Source: Devosia ginsengisoli
GTDB taxonomy: Bacteria > Pseudomonadota > Alphaproteobacteria > Rhizobiales > Devosiaceae
DNA: 64,000 bases
Direction of reading: 5' to 3'
NCBI RefSeq assembly: GCF_024707105.1
Contig: NZ_JANQAJ010000006.1
Location: forward strand, 558,001-622,000
Numbering within the stretch: the stretch's first letter is position 1; the number at the start of each line of letters is the position of its first letter. A model generated the notes under the pieces. That model was given only the letters and a program-made list of their open reading frames with translations, was not told the DNA's origin and did not search any database. Below, in pieces: positions 25,968 through 34,909 of the stretch. A program made the translations under genes and the position numbers.

Positions 25968-26469
25968 ATCTAGTCTTTCCATTCTGCCGGCTGAGCGGGA
26001 ACGCGGGGCGTAGGAAAATCCCGCGAACTCATCCGGTGCACCCGCACTCGCCACTGCACCCCATGTGCAGTTCAAGCTCAAAATCAGGCGCTGTTTACGT
26101 CTGGCGGTGACGAAACATGGGCAAGACAACAAGCAGCTCCCACACTTGACGTCTGGGTGCCTCACGGGATCAAGCCTGAGGGATTGATCTTGCGAGCGTG
26201 AGGCGGGGAGCGGCCAATAATCCTGCCATGCTCCGGCAATCGCCGGTCTACGCTAGAGACCGTTTTCAAACTCTACTGTGACGGCCAACTGTCGGCGTTT
26301 TCTGCGCTTCCGGTGTTCACGTACAAGCGTACGTTCCGCTCCGGTTCTCGAAAGCCACCGCCATTTGACTCGCCACAGCGAATTTTCAAATGGTCTCTTA
26401 ATCACCCCGGAGGGCGAGAGAGCGGAGGCGGAGGCTGGCCCCCGCATCCGCAATTCGGTTGCGCGCTTG
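25968..26469 (-). other. rpsO-pnp spacer with hairpins
   Basis: No credible gene. Two clear inverted repeats: ACGTAC-AAGC-GTACGT (26319-26334) and CCATTTGA (26361-26368) pairing with TCAAATGG (26386-26393), the latter with an inner TCGC/GCGA-like pairing. In E. coli the rpsO-pnp region has an RNase III processing hairpin for PNPase autoregulation; a similar role is an inference. The spacer is unusually long. Confidence 0.5.
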
Positions 26470-26739
26470 TTAGCGGCGCAGGCCGAGCTTTTCGATCAGG
26501 GTCTTGTAGCGGCTCTCGTCGACCTTCTTGACGTAGTCAAGCAGGCGGCGGCGGGTCGAGACAAGCTTCAGCAGACCGCGGCGGGAGTGGTTATCCTTGC
26601 CATGGCCCTTGAAGTGTTCGGTGAGGTTGGCAATGCGTTCCGACAGGATGGCAACCTGGACTTCCGGCGAGCCGGTATCGTTGGCCTTGGTTGCATATTC
26701 CTGGATCAGAGCGCTCTTGCGCTCGGGCGTGATCGACAT
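26470..26739 (-). CDS. rpsO: 30S ribosomal protein S15
   Basis: 89 aa, exactly the usual length. Typical blocks: [20 protein letters not shown], and [20 protein letters not shown] near the middle, ending with a basic tail (LIEKLGLRR). It binds 16S rRNA helices 20-22 early in 30S assembly. The ribosome-binding site AAAGGA lies in a small palindrome (26748-26760), so S15-style translational autocontrol is plausible. It heads the rpsO-pnp unit. Confidence 0.97.
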   Translation of the reverse strand: MSITPERKSALIQEYATKANDTGSPEVQVAILSERIANLTEHFKGHGKDNHSRRGLLKLVSTRRRLLDYVKKVDESRYKTLIEKLGLRR

Positions 26740-26747
26740 CGGGCATA

Positions 26748-26760
26748 TCCTTTCAAAGGA
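26748..26760 (-). promoter_or_regulatory. Palindrome covering the rpsO ribosome-binding site
   Basis: TCCTTTGAAAGGA on the minus strand is a perfect palindrome (6-nt arms) that includes the Shine-Dalgarno AAAGGA of rpsO. It could fold as TCCT/AGGA with a five-base loop and hide the site. Confidence 0.4.
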
Positions 26761-26870
26761 GGATCGGGTCGCCCCGGCCGGGATGTCGTCCAGGCGGGGC
26801 CGTGAAGGCCCGGACCCGAAGGCCCGAGGCTGGCGTCCCTATAGTGCAAAGCGCGGAATAACGCCAGAAT

Positions 26871-28583
26871 TTATTCGGATGGCTCGTCTTCGGCGGCAGC
26901 CGGCGCCGCGGCCGGGTCGATGGCGCTGAGCGGAATGAGGAACCGCCACTCCATGCCGTCGTCGTGGCAATGCCGCTCGACCTCGGCGCCCAGCGAGCGG
27001 CCGACCATGGATTGCAGGACCGTGGTGCCGAAGCCGACCCGGTCGCTGGTGGCAACCCGGTGCGGCACGGTTTCGCGCCAGTTGAAGTCCAGCCGCTGGT
27101 CGACAATGCGCCAGCGCACCTTGAGTGCGCCGCCATCGCCGGCAAAGGCGCCGTATTTGACCGCATTGGTGGACAATTCATGGGCCGCCATGCCCATGAT
27201 CTGGGCGGCCTGGACGTTGAGCCGCACCGTAGGCCCGGCCACGTCGATCCGCGAGGCGTCGGGCGGGCTGAACGGGGCGATCTGGCTTTCCACCAATTCG
27301 CCGAGCAGCACGCCGGCCAGGCCATGGGCCAGCAGCAGGTCGGTGGAGCGGGCCAGGCCGTGGATGCGCCGCTCGAAGCCCTGCACATAATCTTCGACAT
27401 TGTCGGCGCCGCGGGCGGTCTGCTTGGCCATGGCGGCAATGACCGTCATCTGGTTCTTGGAGCGATGCGCCAGTTCGCGCATCAGGAAGCGCACCTCGTT
27501 TTCGGCAGTCTGGCGCTGGGCGGAGGCCTCGGCCAGGGCCTGGGACACTTCGGCGATTTCGGCGACCGGATAGGCCCTGGGCACCGAGGCTTCGCCCCGG
27601 CCGAGCTTCTGCGCCTCGCGGCGCAGGCCGCGCACCGACTGGGCGACGCGCTGGGAAATCAGCAAAGCCGCGCCGGTGGCGAACAGAGCGATCAGCAAGC
27701 CCCAGGCCGCCAGCCAGAACCGGCTGTCATCGATCGGCCGGCCGACAATATCGGTCGAAGCCCAGGCCACGACGCGCCACCCCGAGATGGGCGCGCGGCG
27801 CTCGGCCGTCACCACCGTCTTGCCGTCGAACAATTCGCGCCGCCACTGGTCGGGCGCGGCGTCGGGCACCGGATGGCGCACGGGCAGGGTGGTGCCGGCC
27901 TGCAGCTCGGCCTCCGGCGTGGCGGCGATCACCACATTGTTGGTATCGACCAGCGCGGCATGCCAGCCGGACGGCAATTGGCGCGCCTGCAATGCCGATG
28001 TCAGCCTGCCGGCTTCCTGCGTCAAAGCGAGCAGGGCCACGCCGGACGGATTGTCGGGCAGCGCCACCAGGACATTGAAGAGGGAGCGGCCGGTTACCTT
28101 GCCGGTGAAGAGGTTGGACACGGCGACGCCGGCGGCGAGTGCCCGCTGGGCCGAGGCCGGATCGGAGGTTTGCCCCGATGATGTGCCATAGGGCGCATCG
28201 GTGTTCAGCACGACGTCGAGATCGGCATCGAGCGCGACCAGATTGGCGCCCATCTGCTCCAGCGCCACGAGGGCCCCTTCGCGGAAATCGGCCAGCCGGC
28301 CACTGCGCAGCAATTCGGAGGTGGAGAGCACCCGCAACGTGGTGAGCATGCCGCCCACTTCATTATCCACGGCCTGGGCCATGGCCTCGACCGTTGCGGT
28401 GGTGAGGGCCCGGATCGTCTGTTCCTGGGCGTCGTTATTGCGGTTGAGCAGGACCAGCGACACGACCAGTGCCGGGATCAGGATGACCAGCATCAAAGCG
28501 ACGAGATAGAGTACGACAGGCCAAGGCCGCCTGCCCAAGGCCAGTGCAGTCTGGTCCACCCTGTTCTGCGTCGCCCCCGCCAT
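26871..28583 (-). CDS. HWE-family sensor histidine kinase
   Basis: 570 aa integral membrane kinase. Helix 1 is about residues 24-46, followed by a ~245-residue periplasmic sensor region, then helix 2 near 290-313 and a HAMP-like linker. The kinase part has the phospho-acceptor block RELAHRSKNQMTVIAAMAKQ and HELSTNAVKYGAF; FNWRE supplies the W-x-E that names HWE kinases. The ATPase domain ends near 550. No response regulator is adjacent, so it is an orphan; its signal is unknown. In Alphaproteobacteria such kinases often feed the general stress response (inference). Confidence 0.88.
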   Translation of the reverse strand: MAGATQNRVDQTALALGRRPWPVVLYLVALMLVILIPALVVSLVLLNRNNDAQEQTIRALTTATVEAMAQAVDNEVGGMLTTLRVLSTSELLRSGRLADFREGALVALEQMGANLVALDADLDVVLNTDAPYGTSSGQTSDPASAQRALAAGVAVSNLFTGKVTGRSLFNVLVALPDNPSGVALLALTQEAGRLTSALQARQLPSGWHAALVDTNNVVIAATPEAELQAGTTLPVRHPVPDAAPDQWRRELFDGKTVVTAERRAPISGWRVVAWASTDIVGRPIDDSRFWLAAWGLLIALFATGAALLISQRVAQSVRGLRREAQKLGRGEASVPRAYPVAEIAEVSQALAEASAQRQTAENEVRFLMRELAHRSKNQMTVIAAMAKQTARGADNVEDYVQGFERRIHGLARSTDLLLAHGLAGVLLGELVESQIAPFSPPDASRIDVAGPTVRLNVQAAQIMGMAAHELSTNAVKYGAFAGDGGALKVRWRIVDQRLDFNWRETVPHRVATSDRVGFGTTVLQSMVGRSLGAEVERHCHDDGMEWRFLIPLSAIDPAAAPAAAEDEPSE

Positions 28584-28736
28584 GCCGCGCTTTCCGCGGC
28601 TGCTATCACACCATACCCTTCAGCCGCGGCCCAACCATAGCGTCAGACAGGCACCGCCCGGAAGCGGGCAGCAGCAATCTTTGTGCAAATGTTTGGCAGG
28701 GCTGGCAGAAATGCCACGTTATCCGGGCAATCCCGA

Positions 28737-28937
28737 TCAGTATTTGGCGCTGGAATCACTGGCCGGGAAGCTCTCGTCGAGGGCTTCGTCCTGTTCATCC
28801 CAGTCCTTGGGCTTGTCGGCCTGGGCCTCCTTGCCGGCATTGCGCACCTGCACCGGGGCATCCTCGGGGCCGGGCTTCTTGCCGTCCTTCATGGCGGCGG
28901 CCTTGTCGGTCTTGTGGGTCTTGTGGCTCTGGGTCAT
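28737..28937 (-). CDS. Small hydrophilic protein with ESFPASD motif
   Basis: 66 aa, very rich in Lys, Asp and Glu and probably disordered. The C-terminus DEALDESFPASDSSAKY carries the xESFPASD motif found at the end of many small alphaproteobacterial proteins of unknown role. ATG 28935-28937 follows AAGGGAG. It is divergent from miaB (100-bp gap). Confidence 0.72.
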   Translation of the reverse strand: MTQSHKTHKTDKAAAMKDGKKPGPEDAPVQVRNAGKEAQADKPKDWDEQDEALDESFPASDSSAKY

Positions 28938-29037
28938 GGCAAACTCCCTTGTTGGGAGAGAAACCCGCGGCACGGGGCAAGGTTGCAGACGCCGGAGATG
29001 GCTTGGAGTCTTCACCAGCCACTGGTAAAGAGCCGGC

Positions 29038-30435
29038 ATGACCGAGACGCGCGCCAATTCCAAGAAGCTGTTCATCAAGACCTATGGGTGCCAGATGAAC
29101 GTCTATGACAGCGACCGCATGATGGATGCGCTGGCGCCGCACGGCTATGAAACCACGCTCGACATGGCGCAGGCCGACCTGGTGCTGCTCAATACCTGCC
29201 ATATCCGCGAAAAGGCTTCGGAAAAGGTCTTTTCCGAACTCGGACGGCTCAAGGAATTGCAGACCGAGCGCCGCGCCTTGGGCGGCGACATGATGATCGG
29301 CGTGGCCGGTTGCGTGGCGCAGGCAGAGGGCGAGGAAATCGCGCGTCGCGCGCCTGTCGTCGATATGGTGTTCGGGCCGCAGGCCTATCACCGGCTGCCC
29401 GACATGCTTGTGCAGGCCGAAGCGCAACGGCACATGCATCCCAGCCTCAAGCGGGCAGTTGTCGATACCGACTTCCCCGAGGAAGACAAGTTCGAGCACC
29501 TGCCGGCGGCGAAGAAGGAAGTGACCATCAAGCGCGGGCTGACCGCGTTCCTCACGGTGCAGGAAGGCTGCGACAAATTCTGTTCGTTCTGCGTCGTGCC
29601 CTATACGCGCGGCGCCGAAGTCAGCCGGCCGGTGGCGCAGGTGATCGCGGAAGCGCGCGGGCTGGTGGAAGCCGGGGTGAAGGAAATCACCCTGCTGGGT
29701 CAGAACGTCAACGCCTATCACGGCGTGGACGACAAGGGCCGGGCCGTGGGGCTGGGCGAGCTGGCCTATCTGCTGGCGGACATTCCGGGGCTGGAGCGGC
29801 TGCGCTACACGACCAGCCATCCCCGCGACATGGACGACGCGCTGATGGCGGCGCATCGCGACCTCGATATATTGATGCCCTATCTGCACCTGCCGGTGCA
29901 GTCAGGCAGCGACCGCATCCTCAAGGCCATGAACCGGCGCCATACGGCGGCCGAATATCTCGATGTGATCGCGCGCATCAAGGCGGCGCGGCCGGACATG
30001 GCGCTATCGGGCGATTTCATCGTCGGCTTTCCCGGCGAAACCGACCAGGATTTCGAGGATACGCTGAGCATCATCCGCGAAGTCGGCTATGCCTCGGCCT
30101 ATTCGTTCAAATATTCGACGCGACCCGGCACGCCGGGGGCCAATCTCGACGGGCAGATCGCCGAAGAGGTGAAAACCGAGCGGCTCTATCGCCTGCAGGA
30201 ACTGGTCAATGCGCAGACCACGGATTTCCACGCAAGCTGCGTCGGCAAGACCCTGCCGGTGCTGATCGAACGGCCTGGCCGCCAGGCGGGGCAGGTCGGC
30301 GGGCGCTCGCCTTATCTCCAGGCGGTGCACCTGGAGGGCAGCACGGACCTGATCGGCGCGATCCACCAGGTGGAAATCATCGGCACGAGCACCAATTCGC
30401 TGGTGGGCCGGCTCAAGGTCGCCGTTGCCGCCTGA
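29038..30435 (+). CDS. miaB: tRNA-2-methylthio-N6-isopentenyladenosine synthase (MiaB)
   Basis: 465 aa radical-SAM methylthiotransferase that adds the 2-methylthio group to i6A37 of tRNAs. N-terminal UPF0004 domain with three cysteines of the auxiliary cluster (YGCQMN, NTCHIR, AGCVAQ); the radical-SAM motif [17 protein letters not shown] (CxxxCxxC) near 177-193; and a C-terminal TRAM domain. The ATG lies at the left end of the miaB-phoH-ybeY-corC group, the conserved order in Rhizobiales, but a minus-strand YciI gene intervenes before phoH. Confidence 0.95.
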   Translation: MTETRANSKKLFIKTYGCQMNVYDSDRMMDALAPHGYETTLDMAQADLVLLNTCHIREKASEKVFSELGRLKELQTERRALGGDMMIGVAGCVAQAEGEEIARRAPVVDMVFGPQAYHRLPDMLVQAEAQRHMHPSLKRAVVDTDFPEEDKFEHLPAAKKEVTIKRGLTAFLTVQEGCDKFCSFCVVPYTRGAEVSRPVAQVIAEARGLVEAGVKEITLLGQNVNAYHGVDDKGRAVGLGELAYLLADIPGLERLRYTTSHPRDMDDALMAAHRDLDILMPYLHLPVQSGSDRILKAMNRRHTAAEYLDVIARIKAARPDMALSGDFIVGFPGETDQDFEDTLSIIREVGYASAYSFKYSTRPGTPGANLDGQIAEEVKTERLYRLQELVNAQTTDFHASCVGKTLPVLIERPGRQAGQVGGRSPYLQAVHLEGSTDLIGAIHQVEIIGTSTNSLVGRLKVAVAA

Positions 30436-30436
30436 T

Positions 30437-30769
30437 CTAGGGCGTCTGCTGCAAGGGCCAGACTTCGATCACGCCGTGGGCTACGGCGCAGGGTGACCTG
30501 GACGCCAGCAGGATCGCCTCATCCATGTCGGCCGCCTCGATAAGGCCGAAGCCAGCAATGGGAAAGTTCGCCTGAAGAAACGGACCCTCCGCGGTCACGA
30601 CACCTTTGTTGTCGTGATTCCGCACCTGGACCGGCCGGCCGGCGATGCCCATCTCCGCACCGCGTTCGACGAGCCAGGCGTCGTGGGCATGCGCCGCGTC
30701 CCGCACGGATTTGTCCGTCCTGTTGTATCCTGCTTCGTCACCGTAGCCGATGGTAATGAATTTGGGCAT
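30437..30769 (-). CDS. YciI/DGPF-like family protein
   Basis: 110 aa alpha/beta-barrel-type protein of the YCII-related superfamily: an N-terminal beta strand (KFITIGYGDEAGY), then HAHDAWLVERGAEMGIAGRPVQVR, the GVVTAEGPFLQANFPIAGF block and a terminal VIEVWPL strand. Family members have varied or unknown roles; no catalytic residue can be named. The ATG at 30767-30769 has GGAGAG upstream; the longer frame has no such site. It interrupts the miaB-phoH order and points the other way, suggesting later insertion. Confidence 0.75.
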   Translation of the reverse strand: MPKFITIGYGDEAGYNRTDKSVRDAAHAHDAWLVERGAEMGIAGRPVQVRNHDNKGVVTAEGPFLQANFPIAGFGLIEAADMDEAILLASRSPCAVAHGVIEVWPLQQTP

Positions 30770-30969
30770 GTCACACTCTCCAAAACCGCTTGTACATTGC
30801 AAGTGGTTTTGCAGGACGTTTTGGGCCAGATTGTGGCCCTGCCTTCGGCGCTCTTGTGGCTGCCCTCCGCAGTCACAATATTGCTACAGACATTGCACCC
30901 AAATCATCCTAGCCTCGTTGTCATCATCGCGGCGCGCCCGCGCCGCCCCCTTCCGGGAGCCACACCAGT

Positions 30970-32040
30970 TTGAGCAGGCATTTGTCACCGACCGCAGACA
31001 ACGCACTCGCATCGCAACTCGAACTCGCTTTTGAAGACAATCGCCTCGCTGCCCAGCTCTATGGCGATTTCGACCAGAACCTCGCCTTGATCGAACAGCG
31101 GCTCAAGGTGTCGGCCACGCCGCGCGGCAACCATGTGCTGCTCAAGGGTGCCGCTTCTTCGGTCGACCAGGCCCGCCGCGTGCTGGAATCGCTCTATGCC
31201 GGGCTCGAAGAGGGTCGGGCGGTCGACATTTCCGATGTCGATGGCGTCATCCGCATGATCGAGACCGAGGACAGCCAGCTCACCCTGCCGACGCTGGAAC
31301 GCAAGGGCAAGGTGCGCATGGCCCAGATCGCCACGCGCAAATCCACCATCGTGGCGCGCACCCCGGCACAGGACGCCTATATGCGCGCCATGGAGCGGAG
31401 CGAACTGGTCTTCGGCGTCGGCCCGGCCGGTACCGGCAAGACCTATCTGGCCGTGGCGCATGCCGCGAGCCTCTTGGAACGCGGCGACATCAACCGCATC
31501 ATCCTCTCCCGTCCGGCCGTCGAGGCCGGCGAGCGCCTGGGGTTCCTGCCCGGCGACATGAAGGAGAAGGTCGACCCCTATCTCCGCCCGCTCTATGACG
31601 CGCTTTACGACATGATGAAGCCTGAGAATGTCGAGCGCTGCATCACTTCGGGCATTATCGAAGTGGCGCCGCTCGCCTTCATGCGCGGCCGGACTTTGGC
31701 CAATGCCGTGGTGATCCTCGACGAGGCACAGAACACGACGTCGATGCAGATGAAGATGTTCCTGACGCGCCTGGGCGAAAATTCCAAGATGATCGTCACC
31801 GGCGATCCGACCCAGGTCGACCTGCCGCGCGGCGAGAAATCGGGGCTGATCGAGGCGGTGCACCTGCTCGATGGCGTCGAGGGCGTGCATATCAGCCGGT
31901 TCGGCGACAAGGACGTGGTGCGCCATGCGCTGGTCGGCCGCATCGTGCGGGCCTATGAGGCCGATTCGGCAAGGCGACTTGCGCAGAAGGACACAGAGGG
32001 CCTGGCGCGGACACTGGGGACCTTGCCACCGCGGGCCTGA
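30970..32040 (+). CDS. phoH: PhoH family ATPase
   Basis: 356 aa. The Walker A motif is GPAGTGKTYLAV (about residues 154-165), Walker B VVILDEAQNTT; the N-terminal KH-like region (LELAFEDNRLAAQLYGDFDQ) is typical of the long PhoH form next to ybeY. It is a predicted RNA-linked ATPase/helicase acting with YbeY in rRNA maturation. The start is assigned to TTG 30970, 9 nt after GGGAG; no ATG or GTG fits the family N-terminus better. The right neighbour ybeY is separated by repeat B2. Confidence 0.93.
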   Translation: MSRHLSPTADNALASQLELAFEDNRLAAQLYGDFDQNLALIEQRLKVSATPRGNHVLLKGAASSVDQARRVLESLYAGLEEGRAVDISDVDGVIRMIETEDSQLTLPTLERKGKVRMAQIATRKSTIVARTPAQDAYMRAMERSELVFGVGPAGTGKTYLAVAHAASLLERGDINRIILSRPAVEAGERLGFLPGDMKEKVDPYLRPLYDALYDMMKPENVERCITSGIIEVAPLAFMRGRTLANAVVILDEAQNTTSMQMKMFLTRLGENSKMIVTGDPTQVDLPRGEKSGLIEAVHLLDGVEGVHISRFGDKDVVRHALVGRIVRAYEADSARRLAQKDTEGLARTLGTLPPRA

Positions 32041-32066
32041 GCCCTGGATACCCCCACTCACGCGAT

Positions 32067-32163
32067 GTCATTCCGGCGCAGGCCGGAATCCATCTTGAGA
32101 TGACTTGGCTCACCGCGTGTATGGATGGACCTCAGGATGGATTCCGGCCTGCGCCGGGATGAC
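32067..32163. repeat. Palindromic repeat B2
   Basis: 97-bp element with ~26-bp terminal inverted repeats: left GTCATTCCGGCGCAGGCCGG continuing AATCCAT, right ATGGATTCCGGCCTGCGCCG continuing GGATGAC. It lies within the phoH-ybeY operon, ending 23 bp before the ybeY start. Confidence 0.9.
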
Positions 32164-32185
32164 ACCGTGGAAAATTAGAAGATCG

Positions 32186-32665
32186 ATGCCGAAAACCACA
32201 CCACCCCTGGACATCGCCGTCATTCGCAACGATGACGACTGGCCCGAAAATCTGGAGGCCCGCGCCGAAGCGGCGGTCCTGGAGGCGCTCAAGCAGAGCA
32301 AGGCCAGGGTCAAGGGCGTGGCGGAACTGTCGATCCTGCTCACCAATGACGCGGAACAACACGCGCTCAACAGGGAATGGCGGGGCAAGGATCTGTCCAC
32401 CAATGTGCTGAGCTTCCCGCAAATCGAGCCCTTTGGGCCCGTTATGGGCATTCTCGGCGACATCGCCCTGGCGCGTGAAACCCTGATCCGCGAGGCGGAG
32501 GAGCAGGGCGTCACATTCGAAGCGCATTTCACCCATCTCGTGGTGCATGGATTTCTGCATATTTTAGGATATGATCACCTTGATGAAGCGGAGGCTCTTC
32601 AAATGGAGGGCCTCGAAACCCAGATATTGGCAGCGCTCGGGGTCGACGACCCCTATGCCGATTAG
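32186..32665 (+). CDS. ybeY: Endoribonuclease YbeY
   Basis: 159 aa. The zinc site HGFLHILGYDH (three His) is present at residues about 127-137; preceding STNVLSFPQ is the family signature. It trims 16S rRNA 3' ends and acts in ribosome quality control. The ATG at 32186 (MPKTTPPLDIAV) is preferred; the extended frame starts inside repeat B2. It is the third gene of the miaB-phoH-ybeY-corC group. Confidence 0.94.
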   Translation: MPKTTPPLDIAVIRNDDDWPENLEARAEAAVLEALKQSKARVKGVAELSILLTNDAEQHALNREWRGKDLSTNVLSFPQIEPFGPVMGILGDIALARETLIREAEEQGVTFEAHFTHLVVHGFLHILGYDHLDEAEALQMEGLETQILAALGVDDPYAD

Positions 32666-32736
32666 GGCCGGCGCCAGAATGGACCGGGCGTATTCCGTTT
32701 CGAGGACAGATAAGCCGCTTGTTGCGGCGAGAGATC

Positions 32737-33771
32737 ATGAACGACAGTGACAGTCCGGGCCCCCAGACGGCGCCCACCAATCCCGAGCCTCCTTCTAGCA
32801 CCGCCTCCGTGCCCGCACGGGGGCCAACGATCTGGAACCGCATCAAGGCCATGCTGGCGCGCAGCACGGTGTCGCTGCGCGACGACCTGCAGGTGGCGCT
32901 CGACGAGCAGGGGAGTTCGGAAGCCGCCGATTTCTCCGAAAGCGAACGCACGATCCTGCAGAACGTGCTCAAGCTCTCCAATGTGTCGGTCGGCGACGTG
33001 ATGGTGGAACGGTCGGACATCCAGGCCATCGAGGCCGATGTCAATCTGGGCACGCTGATCGCCCGGTTCCGCCAGGTGCATCATTCGCGCCTGCCGGTCT
33101 ATGACGACAATCTCGACAACATTCTGGGCTTCATCCACGTCAAGGACGCGCTGGGCAGGATCACCGAACCGGTGACCGATCCGGCCAAGGATGTGCCGGT
33201 GAAGCTGGTTTCGAGCGTGCTCAAGCAGAAGATCATCAAGCTCGACATCACGCGCGACGCCATGTTCGTGCCCACCTTCATGCCGGTGGGCGACCTGCTG
33301 CAATCGATGCGCGCCAGCCGCGTGCATATGGCCATCGTGGTCGACGAATATGGCGGCACCGACGGCCTGGTCACCATCGAGGACCTGCTCGAGGCGGTGG
33401 TCGGGGAGATCGAGGACGAGCATGACGAACTGGCCGCCGCGCTGATCCGCAAGGTGGGGGCCGATACCTATATCGCCGATGCCCGCGCCGAACTGAGCGA
33501 CGTGCGCAGCCTGATCGGGCCGGATTTCGACCCCGGCGAATATGCCGAGGATGTGGAAACCATCGGCGGGCTGGTGTTCGATCTGGCTGGCCATGTGCCC
33601 AAGCGGGGCGAGCGGGTAACGCGGCTCGACGGCTTCGAATTCGAAATACTCGCCGCCGACAGCCGGCGCATCAAGCGGCTGCGTATCCGGCGCAAGCGGG
33701 AAGGCGACAGCGCCGAGCCGCTGGCGATTACCGATCAGCGGACATCGGCGCAGAAGGCGGCGGCGGAGTAG
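32737..33771 (+). CDS. corC: CorC/HlyC-type CBS-domain protein
   Basis: 344 aa. Two CBS domains (residues about 85-205; [40 protein letters not shown]) and a CorC/HlyC transporter-associated domain (about 240-325; [20 protein letters not shown]). It lacks the DUF21 membrane domain. Implicated in Mg/Co efflux in enterobacteria; in Rhizobiales it sits between ybeY and lnt. Here lnt does not follow. The ATG at 32737 follows GCGAGAG; an upstream TTG in frame is less likely. Confidence 0.9.
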   Translation: MNDSDSPGPQTAPTNPEPPSSTASVPARGPTIWNRIKAMLARSTVSLRDDLQVALDEQGSSEAADFSESERTILQNVLKLSNVSVGDVMVERSDIQAIEADVNLGTLIARFRQVHHSRLPVYDDNLDNILGFIHVKDALGRITEPVTDPAKDVPVKLVSSVLKQKIIKLDITRDAMFVPTFMPVGDLLQSMRASRVHMAIVVDEYGGTDGLVTIEDLLEAVVGEIEDEHDELAAALIRKVGADTYIADARAELSDVRSLIGPDFDPGEYAEDVETIGGLVFDLAGHVPKRGERVTRLDGFEFEILAADSRRIKRLRIRRKREGDSAEPLAITDQRTSAQKAAAE

Positions 33772-33785
33772 GCTTGTAGATGGCT

Positions 33786-33912
33786 CCACGCCCTCGTGGT
33801 TCGAGGCGCGTGAAGAACGCGCACCTCACCATGAGGGCTACTCTTGGCTCGGTATCCCAGTAGTCCTCATGGTGAGGCGGGAGCGAAGCACCCTCGAACC
33901 ACGAGGGCGTGG
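33786..33912. repeat. Palindromic repeat C3 (long form)
   Basis: 127 bp, nested. Outer arms CCACGCCCTCGTGGTTCGAG and its inverted copy at the right end; an inner pair CTCACCATGAGGGCTACT / AGTCCTCATGGTGAG. It is nearly identical to C5 (38226-38358), differing by a handful of bases (for example GTAGTCCTC against GTAGCCCTC). It lies between the convergent corC and nfu genes. Confidence 0.92.
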
Positions 33913-33926
33913 CATTGCCCCTACGT

Positions 33927-33963
33927 AAAAACTAAGGGTCCGGAGATTGCTCTCCAGACCCTT
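33927..33963 (-). terminator. Terminator of nfu
   Basis: Minus-strand stem AAGGGTCTGGAG / CTCCGGACCCTT (one wobble), loop AGCAAT, then AGTTTTT. It lies 25 bp beyond the nfu stop codon. Confidence 0.88.
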
Positions 33964-33987
33964 GGCTTGCTGCTTAACTGATATCGC

Positions 33988-34554
33988 TCAGACCTGCTGC
34001 ACGGCCTCGACGCCCGGCACGAAGTGGCGGAGCAGGTTTTCGATGCCGCTCTTGAGCGTGGCGGTGGAGGAGGGGCAGCCCGAGCAGGCGCCCTGCATAT
34101 GCAGGAAGACGGTGCCTTCCTTGAAGCCCTTGAAGGTGATGTCGCCGCCATCCATGGCCACGGCCGGACGGACGCGGGTGGCCAGCAATTCCTTGATGAC
34201 TTCCACCGTCTCGCTGTCTTCTTCCTCGAAGAATTCATCGACCTCGTCAAAATTGGCGATTTCCACGCCGCCCTCGACGATGACGGGCTTGCCGGACAGA
34301 AAATGGTCCATGATGACGCCGAGAATGGCCGGCTTGATATGGGCCCAGTTGGTGTCGTCCTTGGTGACCGAGATGAAATCGGAGCCGAGGAAGACGCCGG
34401 TGACGCCGGAGATGCCGAACAGGCCCTGCGCCAACGGCGAATTGCCGGATGCTTCGACGCTGCGGAAATCGCGCGGCTCGCCGACTAGCACATCGCGCCC
34501 CGGAAGGAATTTCAGGGTCGCGGGATTGGGCGTGGCTTCGGTCTGGATGAACAT
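33988..34554 (-). CDS. NifU/Nfu-type Fe-S cluster scaffold
   Basis: 188 aa. N-terminal Nfu_N domain (MFIQTEATPNPATLKFLPGR, residues 1-~90) and the C-terminal NifU-like domain with GACSGCPSSTATLK (CxxC cluster ligands near 160-163). It assembles or carries 4Fe-4S clusters to client enzymes. It ends the conserved murJ-trpS-usp-nfu stretch typical of Rhizobiales and has its own terminator. Confidence 0.93.
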   Translation of the reverse strand: MFIQTEATPNPATLKFLPGRDVLVGEPRDFRSVEASGNSPLAQGLFGISGVTGVFLGSDFISVTKDDTNWAHIKPAILGVIMDHFLSGKPVIVEGGVEIANFDEVDEFFEEEDSETVEVIKELLATRVRPAVAMDGGDITFKGFKEGTVFLHMQGACSGCPSSTATLKSGIENLLRHFVPGVEAVQQV

Positions 34555-34724
34555 CGGGGCGCCTGCAATTTACGATTAGAACGCTTCTAAAATAGACCTT
34601 TGCGCTCAGGATGCAAGGGGCTTCGAGCCGTCCCGTAGGGCAAATTGCTCCAGTGGAGCGATTTGAGGCGAGAAGGCCATGAGGCCTACGGCCGAATGGC
34701 CCAGGGGTGCCGCATCCTGGATGC

Positions 34725-34852
34725 CTCTCCCTCCCCCTTGTGGGGAGGGTGGGCCCGAAGGGCTCGGGTGGGGGTAAGGTTCCACAAGCTCAGTGCGTGG
34801 GACTCACCCCCACCCTTGATCCCTCCCCACAAGGGGGAGGGAGACGACTGCA
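34725..34852. repeat. Palindromic repeat A4
   Basis: About 128 bp in the 355-bp gap between nfu and the universal stress gene. Arms CTCCCTCCCCCTTGTGGGGA and CCCCACAAGGGGGAGGGAG; the inside carries GGGTGGGGGTAAG/CTCACCCCCACCC. It is the same element as A5 (44955-45086), in opposite orientation. Nothing else recognisable is in the gap. Confidence 0.9.
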
Positions 34853-34909
34853 TGTTCCATGTAAGGCATACGCCACCCCGCCATTCGGCGCGATTTGCCC
34901 GCTGCCCGC

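Noticed and set aside
26253..26453. Arg-rich 66-codon minus-strand frame in the rpsO-pnp spacer
   Set aside because: Covers two hairpins, no ribosome-binding site, no family.
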